Below, in pieces: positions 53,916-62,983 of a stretch of DNA of 64,000 nucleotides (positions within the stretch are counted from its first letter, which is position 1; every line of letters begins with the position of its first letter). The stretch comes from Chryseobacterium oranimense (lineage in GTDB: Bacteria; Bacteroidota; Bacteroidia; Flavobacteriales; Weeksellaceae), in NCBI RefSeq assembly GCF_900129755.1, contig NZ_FQWT01000006.1, forward strand, positions 124,001-188,000, read 5' to 3'. Below the pieces are notes generated by a model. It did no database searches. It saw only the letters and a program-made list of their open reading frames with translations, and had not been told where the DNA came from. The translations under genes were made by a program, and so were the position numbers.

Positions 53916-54512
53916 ATGAATTATTTGGCCCATTCTTTTCTTTCCTTTACCGACGGACAGATCGTAGGACAGTTTCTGGAGGATTTTATCCGTAACAAAG
54001 ATCGTTATTCTTTCCCGAAAGATATCCAGGACGGCATTACGATGCACAGGGCAGTGGATACATTTACCGATTCTCATCCCGCTATTCACGAATCCAAAAA
54101 GGTGTTTTCTCCTTTGGTAAGGCTGTATGCCGGAGCTTTTGTGGACGTTGCCATGGATTATTTTGTAGCCACAGACCTTTCCCTAAACTCTCTTGCAGAA
54201 TGGAAAGCCCATTCATTAAGGGTATACAGAGTGCTTCATGAACATGAAGAATGGCTTCCTGAGAATTTCAAAAAAATGCTGGCCAAAATGGAACAGGATG
54301 ACTGGTTGTACAATTACCGTGAAGACTGGGGCATCAAATTCAGCATGCGGAATGTTCTTAATAAAGCCCAATATCTGAATCCGGATATCCCCGTTTTCGA
54401 AGCATTTCTGGAAAACAAGCCGTTTCTTCAGGAATGTTATAACCATTTCTTTCCTGATCTCCTTGCGCACGCCAAAGGAATCAACTCACTGATCCAGGTG
54501 GATAATAAATGA
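53916..54512 (+). CDS. acpH: Acyl carrier protein phosphodiesterase
   Basis: 198 residues. The N-terminus MNYLAHSFLSFTDGQIVGQF fits AcpH, followed by DGITMHRAVDTFTDSHPAIHESKKVF with the conserved His-Asp metal-binding residues of the HD-like hydrolase fold, and FVDVAMDYFVATD. AcpH hydrolyses 4'-phosphopantetheine from holo-ACP, regenerating apo-ACP. The gene follows radA by 52 bases; it may be co-transcribed or use the weak promoter noted. A terminator overlaps its stop codon. Confidence 0.9.
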   Translation: MNYLAHSFLSFTDGQIVGQFLEDFIRNKDRYSFPKDIQDGITMHRAVDTFTDSHPAIHESKKVFSPLVRLYAGAFVDVAMDYFVATDLSLNSLAEWKAHSLRVYRVLHEHEEWLPENFKKMLAKMEQDDWLYNYREDWGIKFSMRNVLNKAQYLNPDIPVFEAFLENKPFLQECYNHFFPDLLAHAKGINSLIQVDNK

Positions 54513-54542
54513 AAAACACTTACGCTCCTGTAAGTGTTTTTA
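54512..54542 (+). terminator. acpH terminator overlapping the stop codon
   Basis: AAAAACACTTAC / GTAAGTGTTTTT, 12-bp perfect stem starting in the last base of the TGA. Confidence 0.9.
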
Positions 54543-55061
54543 ACAATTTGTGTTATTAGAATCTGCTGTACTGAATGTTGTGAATGGGAATTTTCACAAG
54601 ACATCCTGCTTTGTATCTGATAGCCGGCTTTATCAGGTCTATCTACTTTTTGATCACTGTTTAATCATAAATTTTAGAACACTTATACTAATCCCTACTT
54701 AAACAATTAAAGATATTTAGACAATATCTTTTTAATGAATATGAAATCATAAATGATCCATCCGTAAAATTAGAATGTTCGTGAAAATTATAATTTAATA
54801 AACTATTAATTAAAAATTAATTATCCTGATTAGCTCTACACAAATATAATTTATTTTAAAGAAAAAACAAATACAATAATCTATAATTAATAAAATATTG
54901 CTATAAATACATTATTAATAACAAAATAAACGAAGTATTGAAAATTCACAATCAAAAATAATTCTTAAAGAGATACAAGTTAAAATTATTAATCAACAAC
55001 TAGTGATTTAATATTCTAATAAGATGTAAATCCAAATAACAAGGTTCAGAAAACGGGAATT
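54543..55061. other. AT-rich gene-free stretch
   Basis: About 520 bp without a credible ORF on either strand, ending with the 3' end of a minus-strand gene. AT content rises sharply after 54700. A short imperfect palindrome around TGATAGCCGGCTTTATCA (near 54630) is the only structured feature noticed. It could be decayed sequence. Confidence 0.5.
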
Positions 55062-55562
55062 TTAATACTGGCGGTACAGGTATCGGTTCGGATAAGTAAG
55101 CTTCTCGCTTTTCCTTTCTCCATTTACAATTAAATGAACAATATTAATCTGATCATCGAAAAGGTTATACAGGAAACTAACCGCCGCTTCTACTTTCTTA
55201 GGAGCAGCTAGAGTTTCAGATTCAAGGTAGATATTGACTGATTCACTGTCTTCTTCATACCCCACATAATTTATTTTCAGGAATTTGCCGTCAGCCTTTA
55301 ATTTTAAATATTCTGCACAGTATTTTTCAAGAGCTTCATTGAGTCTAGCTTTGTATTTCTCATCATTAAAATGAAAAGAACTTCCATATTTTTTACCCAG
55401 CCCGTTTTCCAGATCATCCAGAAAAAACCTGCCGGTAATCTCAAAGGACTTCGACCTGGCATTGTAATTAATTTCTACAGAACCTACATGATAAGGATGC
55501 TTCGCCTTTGAAAAAGAGAATAAAAAAAATAACGGTAACAAAAACAACCATAAATTCTTCAT
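55062..55562 (-). CDS. DUF6702-type secreted protein
   Basis: 166 residues with a signal peptide (NLWLFLLPLFFLFSFSKA). The mature protein begins KHPYHVGSVEINYNARSKS and continues DDLENGLGKKYG, features I associate with the DUF6702 family of Bacteroidota. Alternating polar/hydrophobic strands follow, with VNIYLESETLAAPKKVEA and a C-terminal LTYPNRYLYRQY. No catalytic motif. It is divergent from the HupE/UreJ-like gene; the group of DUF6702, HupE-like protein and M1 peptidase recurs in flavobacteria from memory. Confidence 0.75.
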   Translation of the reverse strand: MKNLWLFLLPLFFLFSFSKAKHPYHVGSVEINYNARSKSFEITGRFFLDDLENGLGKKYGSSFHFNDEKYKARLNEALEKYCAEYLKLKADGKFLKINYVGYEEDSESVNIYLESETLAAPKKVEAAVSFLYNLFDDQINIVHLIVNGERKSEKLTYPNRYLYRQY

Positions 55563-55628
55563 AGGTCCTGATCTTTAAAATTTGTTCGAAATTAATCATT
55601 ATTTTCGTACGCATTATATTTTTACATT

Positions 55629-56210
55629 ATGATGCAGGATTTTCTATTCTATTTAAACCTCGGCTGGGAGCATATTATTTCTCTTGATGCCCTTGATCAC
55701 CAGCTATTCGTACTTGCCCTGATTGCAGTATATTCTTTCAGTGACTGGAAAAAAATCCTGGTTCTTGTCACCGCATTCACAATCGGGCACTCTATTACTC
55801 TAGCATTGAGTATTCTGGATGTTTTCAGGGTTCCATCCGACTGGGTTGAATTTCTAATTCCGCTTACCATTGTCCTGACTTCTCTGGACAATATCCTGAT
55901 GAAGAATAAAAAACAGACGCTGATGCGGGCCAATTATTATCTTGCAGCTATCTTCGGACTTATTCATGGGATGGGCTTTGCCAATACCGCAAGAGTCATG
56001 ATCGCCAAAAGCCAGAGTATTGCCATACCGCTGTTAGGCTTTAATATCGGGCTGGAATTGGGCCAGATTGTTATTGTATCAGGCATTCTTATTATTCTAT
56101 TTATCCTGCTGAGTATTTTTAAGGTTAATAAAAAAGACTGGATTCTGTTTGTATCTTCGGGGGTATTTGCATTGTCACTGAAAATGACTTTGGAAAGAAT
56201 TCCGTTTTAA
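55629..56210 (+). CDS. HupE/UreJ-like membrane protein
   Basis: 193 residues, about six transmembrane helices. HupE/UreJ signatures: GWEHIISLDALDHQLFVLALIA near the N-terminus with His residues facing a helix, LVTAFTIGHSITLALSI, and FGLIHGMGFANTARV. Known members move nickel or cobalt, or serve hydrogenase and urease assembly; no such enzyme is in the window, so metal specificity is open. An in-frame ATG one codon later (55632) is an equally good start. Followed by the M1 peptidase on the same strand, with 67 bases between. Confidence 0.85.
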   Translation: MMQDFLFYLNLGWEHIISLDALDHQLFVLALIAVYSFSDWKKILVLVTAFTIGHSITLALSILDVFRVPSDWVEFLIPLTIVLTSLDNILMKNKKQTLMRANYYLAAIFGLIHGMGFANTARVMIAKSQSIAIPLLGFNIGLELGQIVIVSGILIILFILLSIFKVNKKDWILFVSSGVFALSLKMTLERIPF

Positions 56211-56277
56211 ATTTGAAACATTTTTAATATTTCAACTACTTATTATTATCTTTGATAACTATAAAATCAATCCGGTA

Positions 56278-58665
56278 ATGAAATTAAAAGCAGCCCTATT
56301 TTCATTTTCTGTATTTGCATATACAGGCTTCACCGCACAAAATATTCAGAACAACCCTGGCAGTAACCACGGCAACAGGTTCGAACAGCTTGGCACCATT
56401 CTTCCTACTCCCAATATTTACAGAACCGCTTCGGGAGCTCCCGGACAGGGATACTGGCAGAACAAGGCCGACTATGATATCACAGCTTACCTTGATGAAG
56501 ACAAAAGAAATCTAAAGGGTTCGGAAACCATTACCTACTACAACAATTCTCCCGATGACCTGGATTATATCTGGCTTCAGCTGGATGAGAATGAACAATC
56601 CAACGTTAAAAATGCAGGTTTTGCATTTCCTTCCACCCTACCGGCTTCTTCCAATGACCAGCAACTAAAAGCCACTGAGCTTCCGGAAAAGGACAATGGC
56701 TACGGCGTTAACCTGGAAAAAGTGACCGATGCCTCAGGAAATCCTTTGAAATACACGGTAAACAAAACGATGATGCGTATTGATCTGCCGAAAGTATTAA
56801 AAAAAGGAGAAAAACTGGTTTTCAAAATAGAATGGAATTACAACATCCCCAACAGGATTAAAATGGGCGGCCGTGGCGGATATGAAAATTTCGCAGAAGA
56901 CGGAAATGATCTGTATACTATGACGCAATGGTATCCAAGAATGTGTGTATACAGCGACTTCCACGGATGGCAGAACCACCAGTTTACCGGACGCGGTGAA
57001 TTTGCACTCGTATTCGGAAACTTCAAAGTTTCAATGAATGTACCTGCAGATCACATTGTAGGCGGAACCGGTGAATGTAAAAACTACGAACAGGTTTTAA
57101 CTTCTGACCAGATGTCAAGATACAGAAAAGCTGAAAGTGCTGCCGAACCTGTTGAAATTGTAACCCTCGATGAAGCGAAAAAGGCTGAAAAAAACCATTC
57201 CAAGCAGAGAAAAACATGGAATTTTGAAGCCCATGATGTAAGAGATTTCGCATGGACCTCATCCCGAAAGTTTGTCTGGGACGGTATGCGCGTTACGATT
57301 CCTGAAAATAATAATAAAGTAATGGCAATGAGTTTCTATCCAAAAGAATCTTATGCCCTTTACAGAAAATATTCAACCAAAGCTGTTGCCCACACGATTA
57401 AAACCTATTCTGAATTCACCATTCCTTATCCATATCCCGTTGCACAGTCTGTAGAAGCCGCCAACGGAATGGAGTATCCGATGATCTGTTTCAATTACGG
57501 AAGAACGGAAAAGGACGGCACCTATTCTGAAGCCACTAAAAATGGAATGCTTGGGGTAGTGATCCACGAAGTCGGACATAATTTTTTCCCGATGATCATC
57601 AACTCAGACGAAAGACAATGGAGCTGGATGGATGAAGGATTAAATACCTTCACGGAATATCTTACGGAAGAGAGATGGGACAATAAATTCCCATCAAAAA
57701 GAGGCCCGGCATGGACTATTACAGATTATATGAAGCTGCCTAAAGATCAACTGGAGCCGATCATGAGTAATTCTGAAAATATTGTTCAGTTTGGCCCTAA
57801 CGCTTATTCAAAACCGGCTACCGGTTTGAATATCCTGCGTGAAACAATCATGGGAAGGGAACTTTTTGATAAAGCTTTTAAGACATACGCCAAAAGATGG
57901 GCATTCAAGCATCCTGAGCCGGCAGATTTCTTCCGCACGATGGAAGATGCAAGTGGTGAAGATCTGGATTGGTTCTGGAGAGGATGGTTCTATGGTACAG
58001 ATCCTGTAGATATTGCCATCGATAAAGTGACTATTGCAGCACCGGATCTCAATACACCTCCAAGAGAAGCCAAAGAAACAAAATATAAGGTGGATAAGCC
58101 TCTTCAGAATTCGTTTGAAGATATTTCAAAGATCAGAAACAGGGAGGATAAGAACATCAAATTCTATGCAGATCAGGATAAGGACCTGCAGGACTTCTAT
58201 TACAGGTATGACAGAGGCCAGGAAAAGGTAGATACTGAAAAAGAATACACTCTAAAAACAGACGCAGGAATTCCTCTGGATGCCAAGGATAAGGAGAAAT
58301 TTAAAAACCTTACAGGTTATCAGATCGATTTTGTTAACAAAGGCGGACTGGTAATGCCGATCATTCTTGAATTCACTTTTGAAGACGGATCAAAACTGTA
58401 TGACAAATCATCTGCACAGATCTGGAGACAGAACGAACAGAAGGTTTCAAAAACTTATTATTTTGACAAAAAAATTAAGTCGATCCAGCTTGATCCAATG
58501 AGAGAAACTGCCGACATTGATACATCAAATAATGTATGGAGCAGCAGCGGAACAGAAACCCCGGTTTCAAAATTCCAGCTGTTCAAGCAGAAACAGGGAG
58601 AAGGCCCGGTAAGAGGTGGTGCCAGCGGAAAGGTAAACCCGATGCAGGCCGGAAAAAAATCATAA
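56278..58665 (+). CDS. M1-family metallopeptidase, secreted
   Basis: 795 residues. A signal peptide (ALFSFSVFAYTGFTAQ) precedes the M1 N-terminal beta domain (YDITAYLDEDKRNLKGSETI). The zinc site is complete: HEVGH at residues 430-434 and Glu453, exactly 18 residues after the second His in SWMDEGLNTFTEYL. VEAANGMEYPMICF supplies the exopeptidase-like GxMEN-equivalent segment as GMEYP, different from canonical GAMEN, so substrate range may differ from aminopeptidase N. The C-terminus (KQGEGPVRGGASGKVNPM) is low-complexity and lacks a sorting domain. Ended by a terminator. Confidence 0.93.
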   Translation: MKLKAALFSFSVFAYTGFTAQNIQNNPGSNHGNRFEQLGTILPTPNIYRTASGAPGQGYWQNKADYDITAYLDEDKRNLKGSETITYYNNSPDDLDYIWLQLDENEQSNVKNAGFAFPSTLPASSNDQQLKATELPEKDNGYGVNLEKVTDASGNPLKYTVNKTMMRIDLPKVLKKGEKLVFKIEWNYNIPNRIKMGGRGGYENFAEDGNDLYTMTQWYPRMCVYSDFHGWQNHQFTGRGEFALVFGNFKVSMNVPADHIVGGTGECKNYEQVLTSDQMSRYRKAESAAEPVEIVTLDEAKKAEKNHSKQRKTWNFEAHDVRDFAWTSSRKFVWDGMRVTIPENNNKVMAMSFYPKESYALYRKYSTKAVAHTIKTYSEFTIPYPYPVAQSVEAANGMEYPMICFNYGRTEKDGTYSEATKNGMLGVVIHEVGHNFFPMIINSDERQWSWMDEGLNTFTEYLTEERWDNKFPSKRGPAWTITDYMKLPKDQLEPIMSNSENIVQFGPNAYSKPATGLNILRETIMGRELFDKAFKTYAKRWAFKHPEPADFFRTMEDASGEDLDWFWRGWFYGTDPVDIAIDKVTIAAPDLNTPPREAKETKYKVDKPLQNSFEDISKIRNREDKNIKFYADQDKDLQDFYYRYDRGQEKVDTEKEYTLKTDAGIPLDAKDKEKFKNLTGYQIDFVNKGGLVMPIILEFTFEDGSKLYDKSSAQIWRQNEQKVSKTYYFDKKIKSIQLDPMRETADIDTSNNVWSSSGTETPVSKFQLFKQKQGEGPVRGGASGKVNPMQAGKKS

Positions 58666-58683
58666 TATTAAAAATCATAATAT

Positions 58684-58717
58684 AAAAGGTTGCCCATATT
58701 TGAGGCAGCCTTTTTTA
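58684..58717 (+). terminator. M1 peptidase terminator
   Basis: AAAAGGTTGCC / GGCAGCCTTTT, 11-bp stem with one G-U pair, followed by T-rich sequence. Confidence 0.85.
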
Positions 58718-58731
58718 TTGAACTTGCCAAA

Positions 58732-58822
58732 TGAATCTATTATTAACCATTTTGGCTAAAGCCATTTTTTCTCCTAATTTGTTAAGCGGGCTAAAGCCCG
58801 CTCCTATTGAATTATATAATTC
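58732..58822. repeat. REP-like unit with two similar hairpins
   Basis: TGGCTAAAGCCA and AGCGGGCTAAAGCCCGCT share a GGCTAAAGCC core about 28 bases apart, and a perfect 14-bp palindrome GAATTATATAATTC follows. Such GGGCTAAAGCCC units are abundant repeats in Chryseobacterium-like genomes from memory. A minus-strand frame across it is not a gene. Confidence 0.5.
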
Positions 58823-58952
58823 CGAAAAGATCTGCTCAATCAACTTAATCTGCGATTTTTTTAAACGCAAAGTTTCATCTACATTCCGAAAATTCAAGTT
58901 TGCAAAGGGTGAATCAATTTTCAAATTGATTTTGATGAAGCAGCTGTTGAAA

Positions 58953-59651
58953 TTAATTCAGGTAAGCTTTTAAAGAATTCTTATAAGTTCTCCCTAGGGG
59001 AAGCTTCTCTCCATCTTTTAGATACACATGGGCGGTATCGTATGAACTGATATGGGAAGACAGGACAATATATGACTTGTGAATCCTGATGAATCCCAGG
59101 TTTTGAAATTTCTCTTCAAAATTCGACATCCGGTCAAGGATCATATACTTTTTAAGATGGGTCATCAGGATGATATATTCTCCAAACCCCTGTATCCACC
59201 GCACATCATCCAGTAAAACCTTATTCATGACGTAATTGGATTTGAACATGATAAAGTCTTCCTTCTTCTGCTGCTCTACAGAGTTTTTAAACTGAAGGAA
59301 ATCCTTTGCCTTGTTAATGGCTTTCCGGAATGTTTCAAAGTCTACAGGCTTGACAAGATAATGCACCACATCCAGTTCAAAAGCTTTAACGGCATATTGG
59401 GTTTCCAGAGTAAGAAAAATACATAATGGTTTGTAAGGCAGCTGGCGTAGGAGTTCAATCCCATTCATATAAGGCATATTGATATCCAGAATCACCAGAT
59501 CCACTTTATTCTGCTTAAGATAGTTCAATGCGTCTTCCGGGTTCTGGAAAACCTTTAACAGGTCAGCACCCTCTATCTGCTCACAGTACTTCTGGATGAG
59601 CTGGAGAGCCGGATATTCATCATCTACGCTTACGATCGTCAGATTAGCCAT
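58953..59651 (-). CDS. LytTR-family response regulator
   Basis: 232 residues. Receiver domain (1-120): acidic pair Asp10-Asp11, phospho-acceptor Asp56 in VDLVILDINMPYMNG, and HYLVKPVDF with the conserved Lys. The C-terminal LytTR DNA-binding domain (~130-232) begins KEDFIMFKSNYVMNKVLLDD and ends LPLGRTYKNSLKAYL. It overlaps the start of its sensor-kinase partner by one base, giving a tight operon. LytTR regulators bind direct-repeat sites; a likely target is the adjacent divergent organic-acid transport locus (inference). Confidence 0.94.
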   Translation of the reverse strand: MANLTIVSVDDEYPALQLIQKYCEQIEGADLLKVFQNPEDALNYLKQNKVDLVILDINMPYMNGIELLRQLPYKPLCIFLTLETQYAVKAFELDVVHYLVKPVDFETFRKAINKAKDFLQFKNSVEQQKKEDFIMFKSNYVMNKVLLDDVRWIQGFGEYIILMTHLKKYMILDRMSNFEEKFQNLGFIRIHKSYIVLSSHISSYDTAHVYLKDGEKLPLGRTYKNSLKAYLN

Positions 59652-60757
59652 TACAATTTTATTTTTAAAATAGTCTGATAGTTGTTGTTGTCTGCAGGTT
59701 CGGAGATAAAAGTAAATCTTCCCGCATAATTTTTTTCCAGGATGTTGATTACCGCTTCGTTCCCCAAACCGCTGTCATTCATATTCCCGACAAGATTCTT
59801 TTTTCTGGATACAGAATTTCTGATCTCAAACAAAAGTTCCTGATCCTTTATTTTATAGCTCAGATGAATATAGCTCCCCTCTTCTATTCCCACCGCTGAA
59901 TGTTTCAGGGCATTTTCAAAAAGAGTAAGGCATATGGAAGGCGGAATATCTATTAAATCCAAGGTTTCTTCGTTTTCAACCGTAAAAACAATATTCAACA
60001 CATTATTATATTTCAGCTGATACAGCCCTGCAAGAGAATGGATCGATGAAAATTCCTGAGCCATCGAAATTCTCTCTTTACTGGTATCATAAATCACATA
60101 CTGAAGCAGTTTGCTGAGCTGCAATATAGATTCCGAGGTATTTTCTGAGGGCTGAAAACTCTTGGAATAAATATTATTAAGGGTGTTCAGCAGAAAATGG
60201 GGATTCATTTTAGACTTCAGCAGGTCCAGGTACAGCTGGTCTTTTTCCTCGCCAAGATCTTTAAAATCCTGTTCAATCAGGAATTTATCTTTTGTAATCC
60301 CGAGAAATGAAGCAACAAGTATCACGATTCCCTGTGCCGTATACACATTATATAAAAATTTGGTATTGGACAGGTTTTCATTAAAACTCATATTGAAAAC
60401 TGCCGGTTCCAGCAGAATCCTGAAAAGGCTGGAGACCAGAAAAGTGATCAGCGCAAAAAGAATGAACTCAGGATATTTATTGGAAAGATAAAATTCCGGG
60501 ACCAGATAAAAATAGACAAGACTGTAAATTCCGACATTAAAAATAATGACCGATAAAACACTCCAGATCAGCTCCGGAGTATCCAAAAAGTAGTTTTCGG
60601 TAAAAAAAGTGATGATAATAAAGATCAAAAGGAAAAAAATATGCTGGAACTTCAGCAAAAATCCCCAATGATACTCCATCAGCCTTTTTAAAACCTTCGG
60701 ATTAAATAAAATCCTGAAAACCAGCAATATAAATACAATATTTACAATCAGAAACAT
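59651..60757 (-). CDS. LytS/YehU-type sensor histidine kinase
   Basis: 368 residues. The N-terminal ~150 residues hold four hydrophobic segments (FLIVNIVFILLVFRILF; HIFFLLIFIIITFFT; LSVIIFNVGIYSLVYFYLV; FILFALITFLVSSLFRILL), so the sensor is membrane-embedded. The His_kinase (PF06580-type) domain has phospho-acceptor His187 in SKMNPHFLLNTLNNIYS, then the HATPase region PSICLTLFENALKHSAVG and DSGLGNEAVINILEKNY. It passes phosphate to the LytTR regulator encoded directly downstream. TATATTTG at 60783-60790 (minus) is a candidate -7 box. Confidence 0.94.
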   Translation of the reverse strand: MFLIVNIVFILLVFRILFNPKVLKRLMEYHWGFLLKFQHIFFLLIFIIITFFTENYFLDTPELIWSVLSVIIFNVGIYSLVYFYLVPEFYLSNKYPEFILFALITFLVSSLFRILLEPAVFNMSFNENLSNTKFLYNVYTAQGIVILVASFLGITKDKFLIEQDFKDLGEEKDQLYLDLLKSKMNPHFLLNTLNNIYSKSFQPSENTSESILQLSKLLQYVIYDTSKERISMAQEFSSIHSLAGLYQLKYNNVLNIVFTVENEETLDLIDIPPSICLTLFENALKHSAVGIEEGSYIHLSYKIKDQELLFEIRNSVSRKKNLVGNMNDSGLGNEAVINILEKNYAGRFTFISEPADNNNYQTILKIKL

Positions 60758-60872
60758 CTAAAAAGCTCCATTTTCAATCTTTCAAATATACCATCTTTTT
60801 CAGCCCGCCGTGCAGTTCACTGATAAAAACTGTCATTGATTGAAAAATAAATCCGCGGCTGAATCTTATAAA

Positions 60873-60880
60873 TATATTTG
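60873..60880 (+). promoter_or_regulatory. Candidate -7 element of the DUF2490/CitMHS operon
   Basis: TATATTTG matches TAnnTTTG, about 28 bases before the chosen ATG 60909. No TTTG at -33, which would suit activator dependence, for example on the divergent LytTR protein. Confidence 0.4.
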
Positions 60881-60908
60881 AGACATCAGGATGTTAACTC
60901 AATATTAC

Positions 60909-61601
60909 ATGAAAATTAAATTCAAATTAATCATTATTTTACTGCTGGCTGTAACCTCACAAGTTCATGCCCAAAGCCGGGACAGCTACAATATGTGGTT
61001 CCAGTATCTGATGTCGGCAAGACTGACGGATAAAAGTACGTTGACCGCCCTATCCCAGTACCGTTCTTTTGATCTCGCTTATGACACCAGGCTTTTCCTT
61101 GTATCGGCCTATGTAGATTATGAAATAGCCAATGAGGTAAAACCTGCTGCCGGATTTATGTTCCTCGTACTGGATTCCTATAAATCTGACAATACAAAGA
61201 AAGAGAGGTACGAAAAAAGGCCTTTCCAGCAGGTGACACTGGGAGGTAATATCGGAAGAACTTCAGTTTCGCATCGCTTCCGTGTGGAAGAACGGTTTAT
61301 CAGTAACCCCAATGATTTCATCGTCAGGCTGCGTTATCTGATTTCTCTGAGAATTCCTTTTAACAGAGCAGGAGAAAAAGAAAAACTGTACGGCATTCTG
61401 AAAAATGAAATAAGAATGAATGTCGTGAAGGATGAACCGTTTGACAGCAACCGTTTAACGGCTGGCATCGGGGTTAAAGTGGGGAAAAATTCTGCTATTG
61501 AAGTCGCTTTTATCAACCAGCTGGAGACCGGATCTACCAGCAACTATGGCTACATTGGCTACAGAAACAGCTTCGACTGGAGAAAAAACAAAAATAAATA
61601 A
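60909..61601 (+). CDS. DUF2490-type outer-membrane protein
   Basis: 230 residues from ATG 60909, chosen because MKIKFKLIIILLLAVTSQVHAQ is a complete signal peptide; an ATG at 60891 adds six residues. The body is beta-rich with YNMWFQYLMSARLTDKSTLT at the start, RPFQQVTLGGNIGRTSVSHRFRVEERFI in the middle, and a C-terminal YGYIGYRNSFDWRKN, fitting the DUF2490 family of predicted outer-membrane barrels. It lies 18 bases before the citrate transporter gene, so it may be an outer-membrane channel for the same substrate (inference). Confidence 0.82.
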   Translation: MKIKFKLIIILLLAVTSQVHAQSRDSYNMWFQYLMSARLTDKSTLTALSQYRSFDLAYDTRLFLVSAYVDYEIANEVKPAAGFMFLVLDSYKSDNTKKERYEKRPFQQVTLGGNIGRTSVSHRFRVEERFISNPNDFIVRLRYLISLRIPFNRAGEKEKLYGILKNEIRMNVVKDEPFDSNRLTAGIGVKVGKNSAIEVAFINQLETGSTSNYGYIGYRNSFDWRKNKNK

Positions 61602-61619
61602 CTATAAAACCAATCATTT

Positions 61620-62906
61620 ATGCTTACTTTCCTTGGATTTCTCATGATCCTGATCTTCATGGTCCTGATCATGAACAAAAAAATGACCCCGCTCACTGCC
61701 CTGGTCATCGTACCCGTAACCATAGCTCTTTTTGCAGGTTTCGGCCCTGAGCTGGGGGATATGATGAAAAACGGCGTAAAAGAAATCGCGCTTACAGGAG
61801 TGATGCTGATCTTTGCCATCCTTTATTTCAGCTTAATGATCGACACAGGCCTTTTTGAGCCTTTGGTAAATATAATTTTAAAAGCTGTTGGGGACAATCC
61901 CATCAAAACCACCATAGGAACTGCTGTTCTTACGGCTTTGGTATCGCTGGACGGCGACGGCTCTTCCACTTATCTGATTGTGGTGGCTGCCATGCTTCCA
62001 CTTTATAAAAGACAGGGCATGAATCCTTTAATCCTGACGTGTATTATTATGCTTGCCGGCCAGATTATGAATATTCTGCCATGGGGAGGGCCTACGGCAA
62101 GGGTAATGAGCTCCCTTAAGCTGGGGCACACAGAAATTTTCGTTCCTATGATCCCAATTATGGCGATAGGAATCCTATGGGTGATTTTTGTAGCTTATAT
62201 TTTGGGAAGAAGAGAGAAAATAAGGATTGCCAAACATGGAAAATTTACCAATTACAACAGCAATGATATTATTGGTGAAGTGGATCCTAAACTCCGCCGT
62301 CCGAAACTGATCCTGATCAATCTTGCTCTTACAATTGCCCTTTTAGTAGTAATGATTCTTGATATTGTTCCTTTAGGCATTGCGTTTATGATAGCGTTCT
62401 GCCTGGCCTCCATTATCAATTATCCAAAGCTGAAAGACCAGCAGAAAATCATCTCAAAACATGCCGGGAATGCCTTATCTGTGGCCGGAATGATCTTCGG
62501 GGCCGGGATTTTCACCGGAATACTGAACGGTTCAGGGATTATGCAGGCCATGGGAAACAGTATGATAGAAATAGTACCCAAAAGCTGGGGAGGCTACCTG
62601 AATATCATCACTGCTCTGTTCAGTATTCCGCTCACTTTTTTCCTTTCCAATGATGCCTATTATTTCGGAATACTTCCTATTATTGTTGCTACCGGGCATC
62701 AGCTGGGAATTTCACCGGAAATATTAGGAAGGGCAAGCCTTATCGGCCAGGGGTCGCATCTTCTGAGTCCTTTGGTTCCGTCTACCTATTTATTGGTTTC
62801 ACTGGCAGGTGTGGAATTTTCGGATCATTTGAAATATACGCTGAAATGGGCATTGGGCTCTTCTATTGTGATGCTTCTGGCAGCATTGATTTTAGGAGTT
62901 ATTTAA
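61620..62906 (+). CDS. CitMHS-family citrate/metal-citrate transporter
   Basis: 428 residues, about 11-12 transmembrane helices. CitMHS signatures: the N-terminal MLTFLGFLMILIFMVLIM, then LTGVMLIFAILYFSLMIDTG, VSLDGDGSSTYLIVVAAMLP (glycine/aspartate-rich loop), MNILPWGGPTARVMSSL, and IPLTFFLSNDAYYFGILPII. These inner-membrane proteins import citrate as a metal complex or by proton symport. It is the second gene of an apparent operon with the DUF2490 protein, and a dicarboxylate symporter follows 77 bases later. Exact ion and substrate cannot be read from sequence. Confidence 0.92.
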   Translation: MLTFLGFLMILIFMVLIMNKKMTPLTALVIVPVTIALFAGFGPELGDMMKNGVKEIALTGVMLIFAILYFSLMIDTGLFEPLVNIILKAVGDNPIKTTIGTAVLTALVSLDGDGSSTYLIVVAAMLPLYKRQGMNPLILTCIIMLAGQIMNILPWGGPTARVMSSLKLGHTEIFVPMIPIMAIGILWVIFVAYILGRREKIRIAKHGKFTNYNSNDIIGEVDPKLRRPKLILINLALTIALLVVMILDIVPLGIAFMIAFCLASIINYPKLKDQQKIISKHAGNALSVAGMIFGAGIFTGILNGSGIMQAMGNSMIEIVPKSWGGYLNIITALFSIPLTFFLSNDAYYFGILPIIVATGHQLGISPEILGRASLIGQGSHLLSPLVPSTYLLVSLAGVEFSDHLKYTLKWALGSSIVMLLAALILGVI

Positions 62907-62983
62907 CCAGAATTCGTTAATTATTATTATATTTCGGATATGTAATAAACTCCCGGTTTTGCACAGACAGTATATTTTTTCAG

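Noticed and set aside
58715..58924. 69-codon minus-strand frame
   Set aside because: It reads through the REP-like hairpins and terminator; the translation follows the repeat, so it is not taken as a gene.
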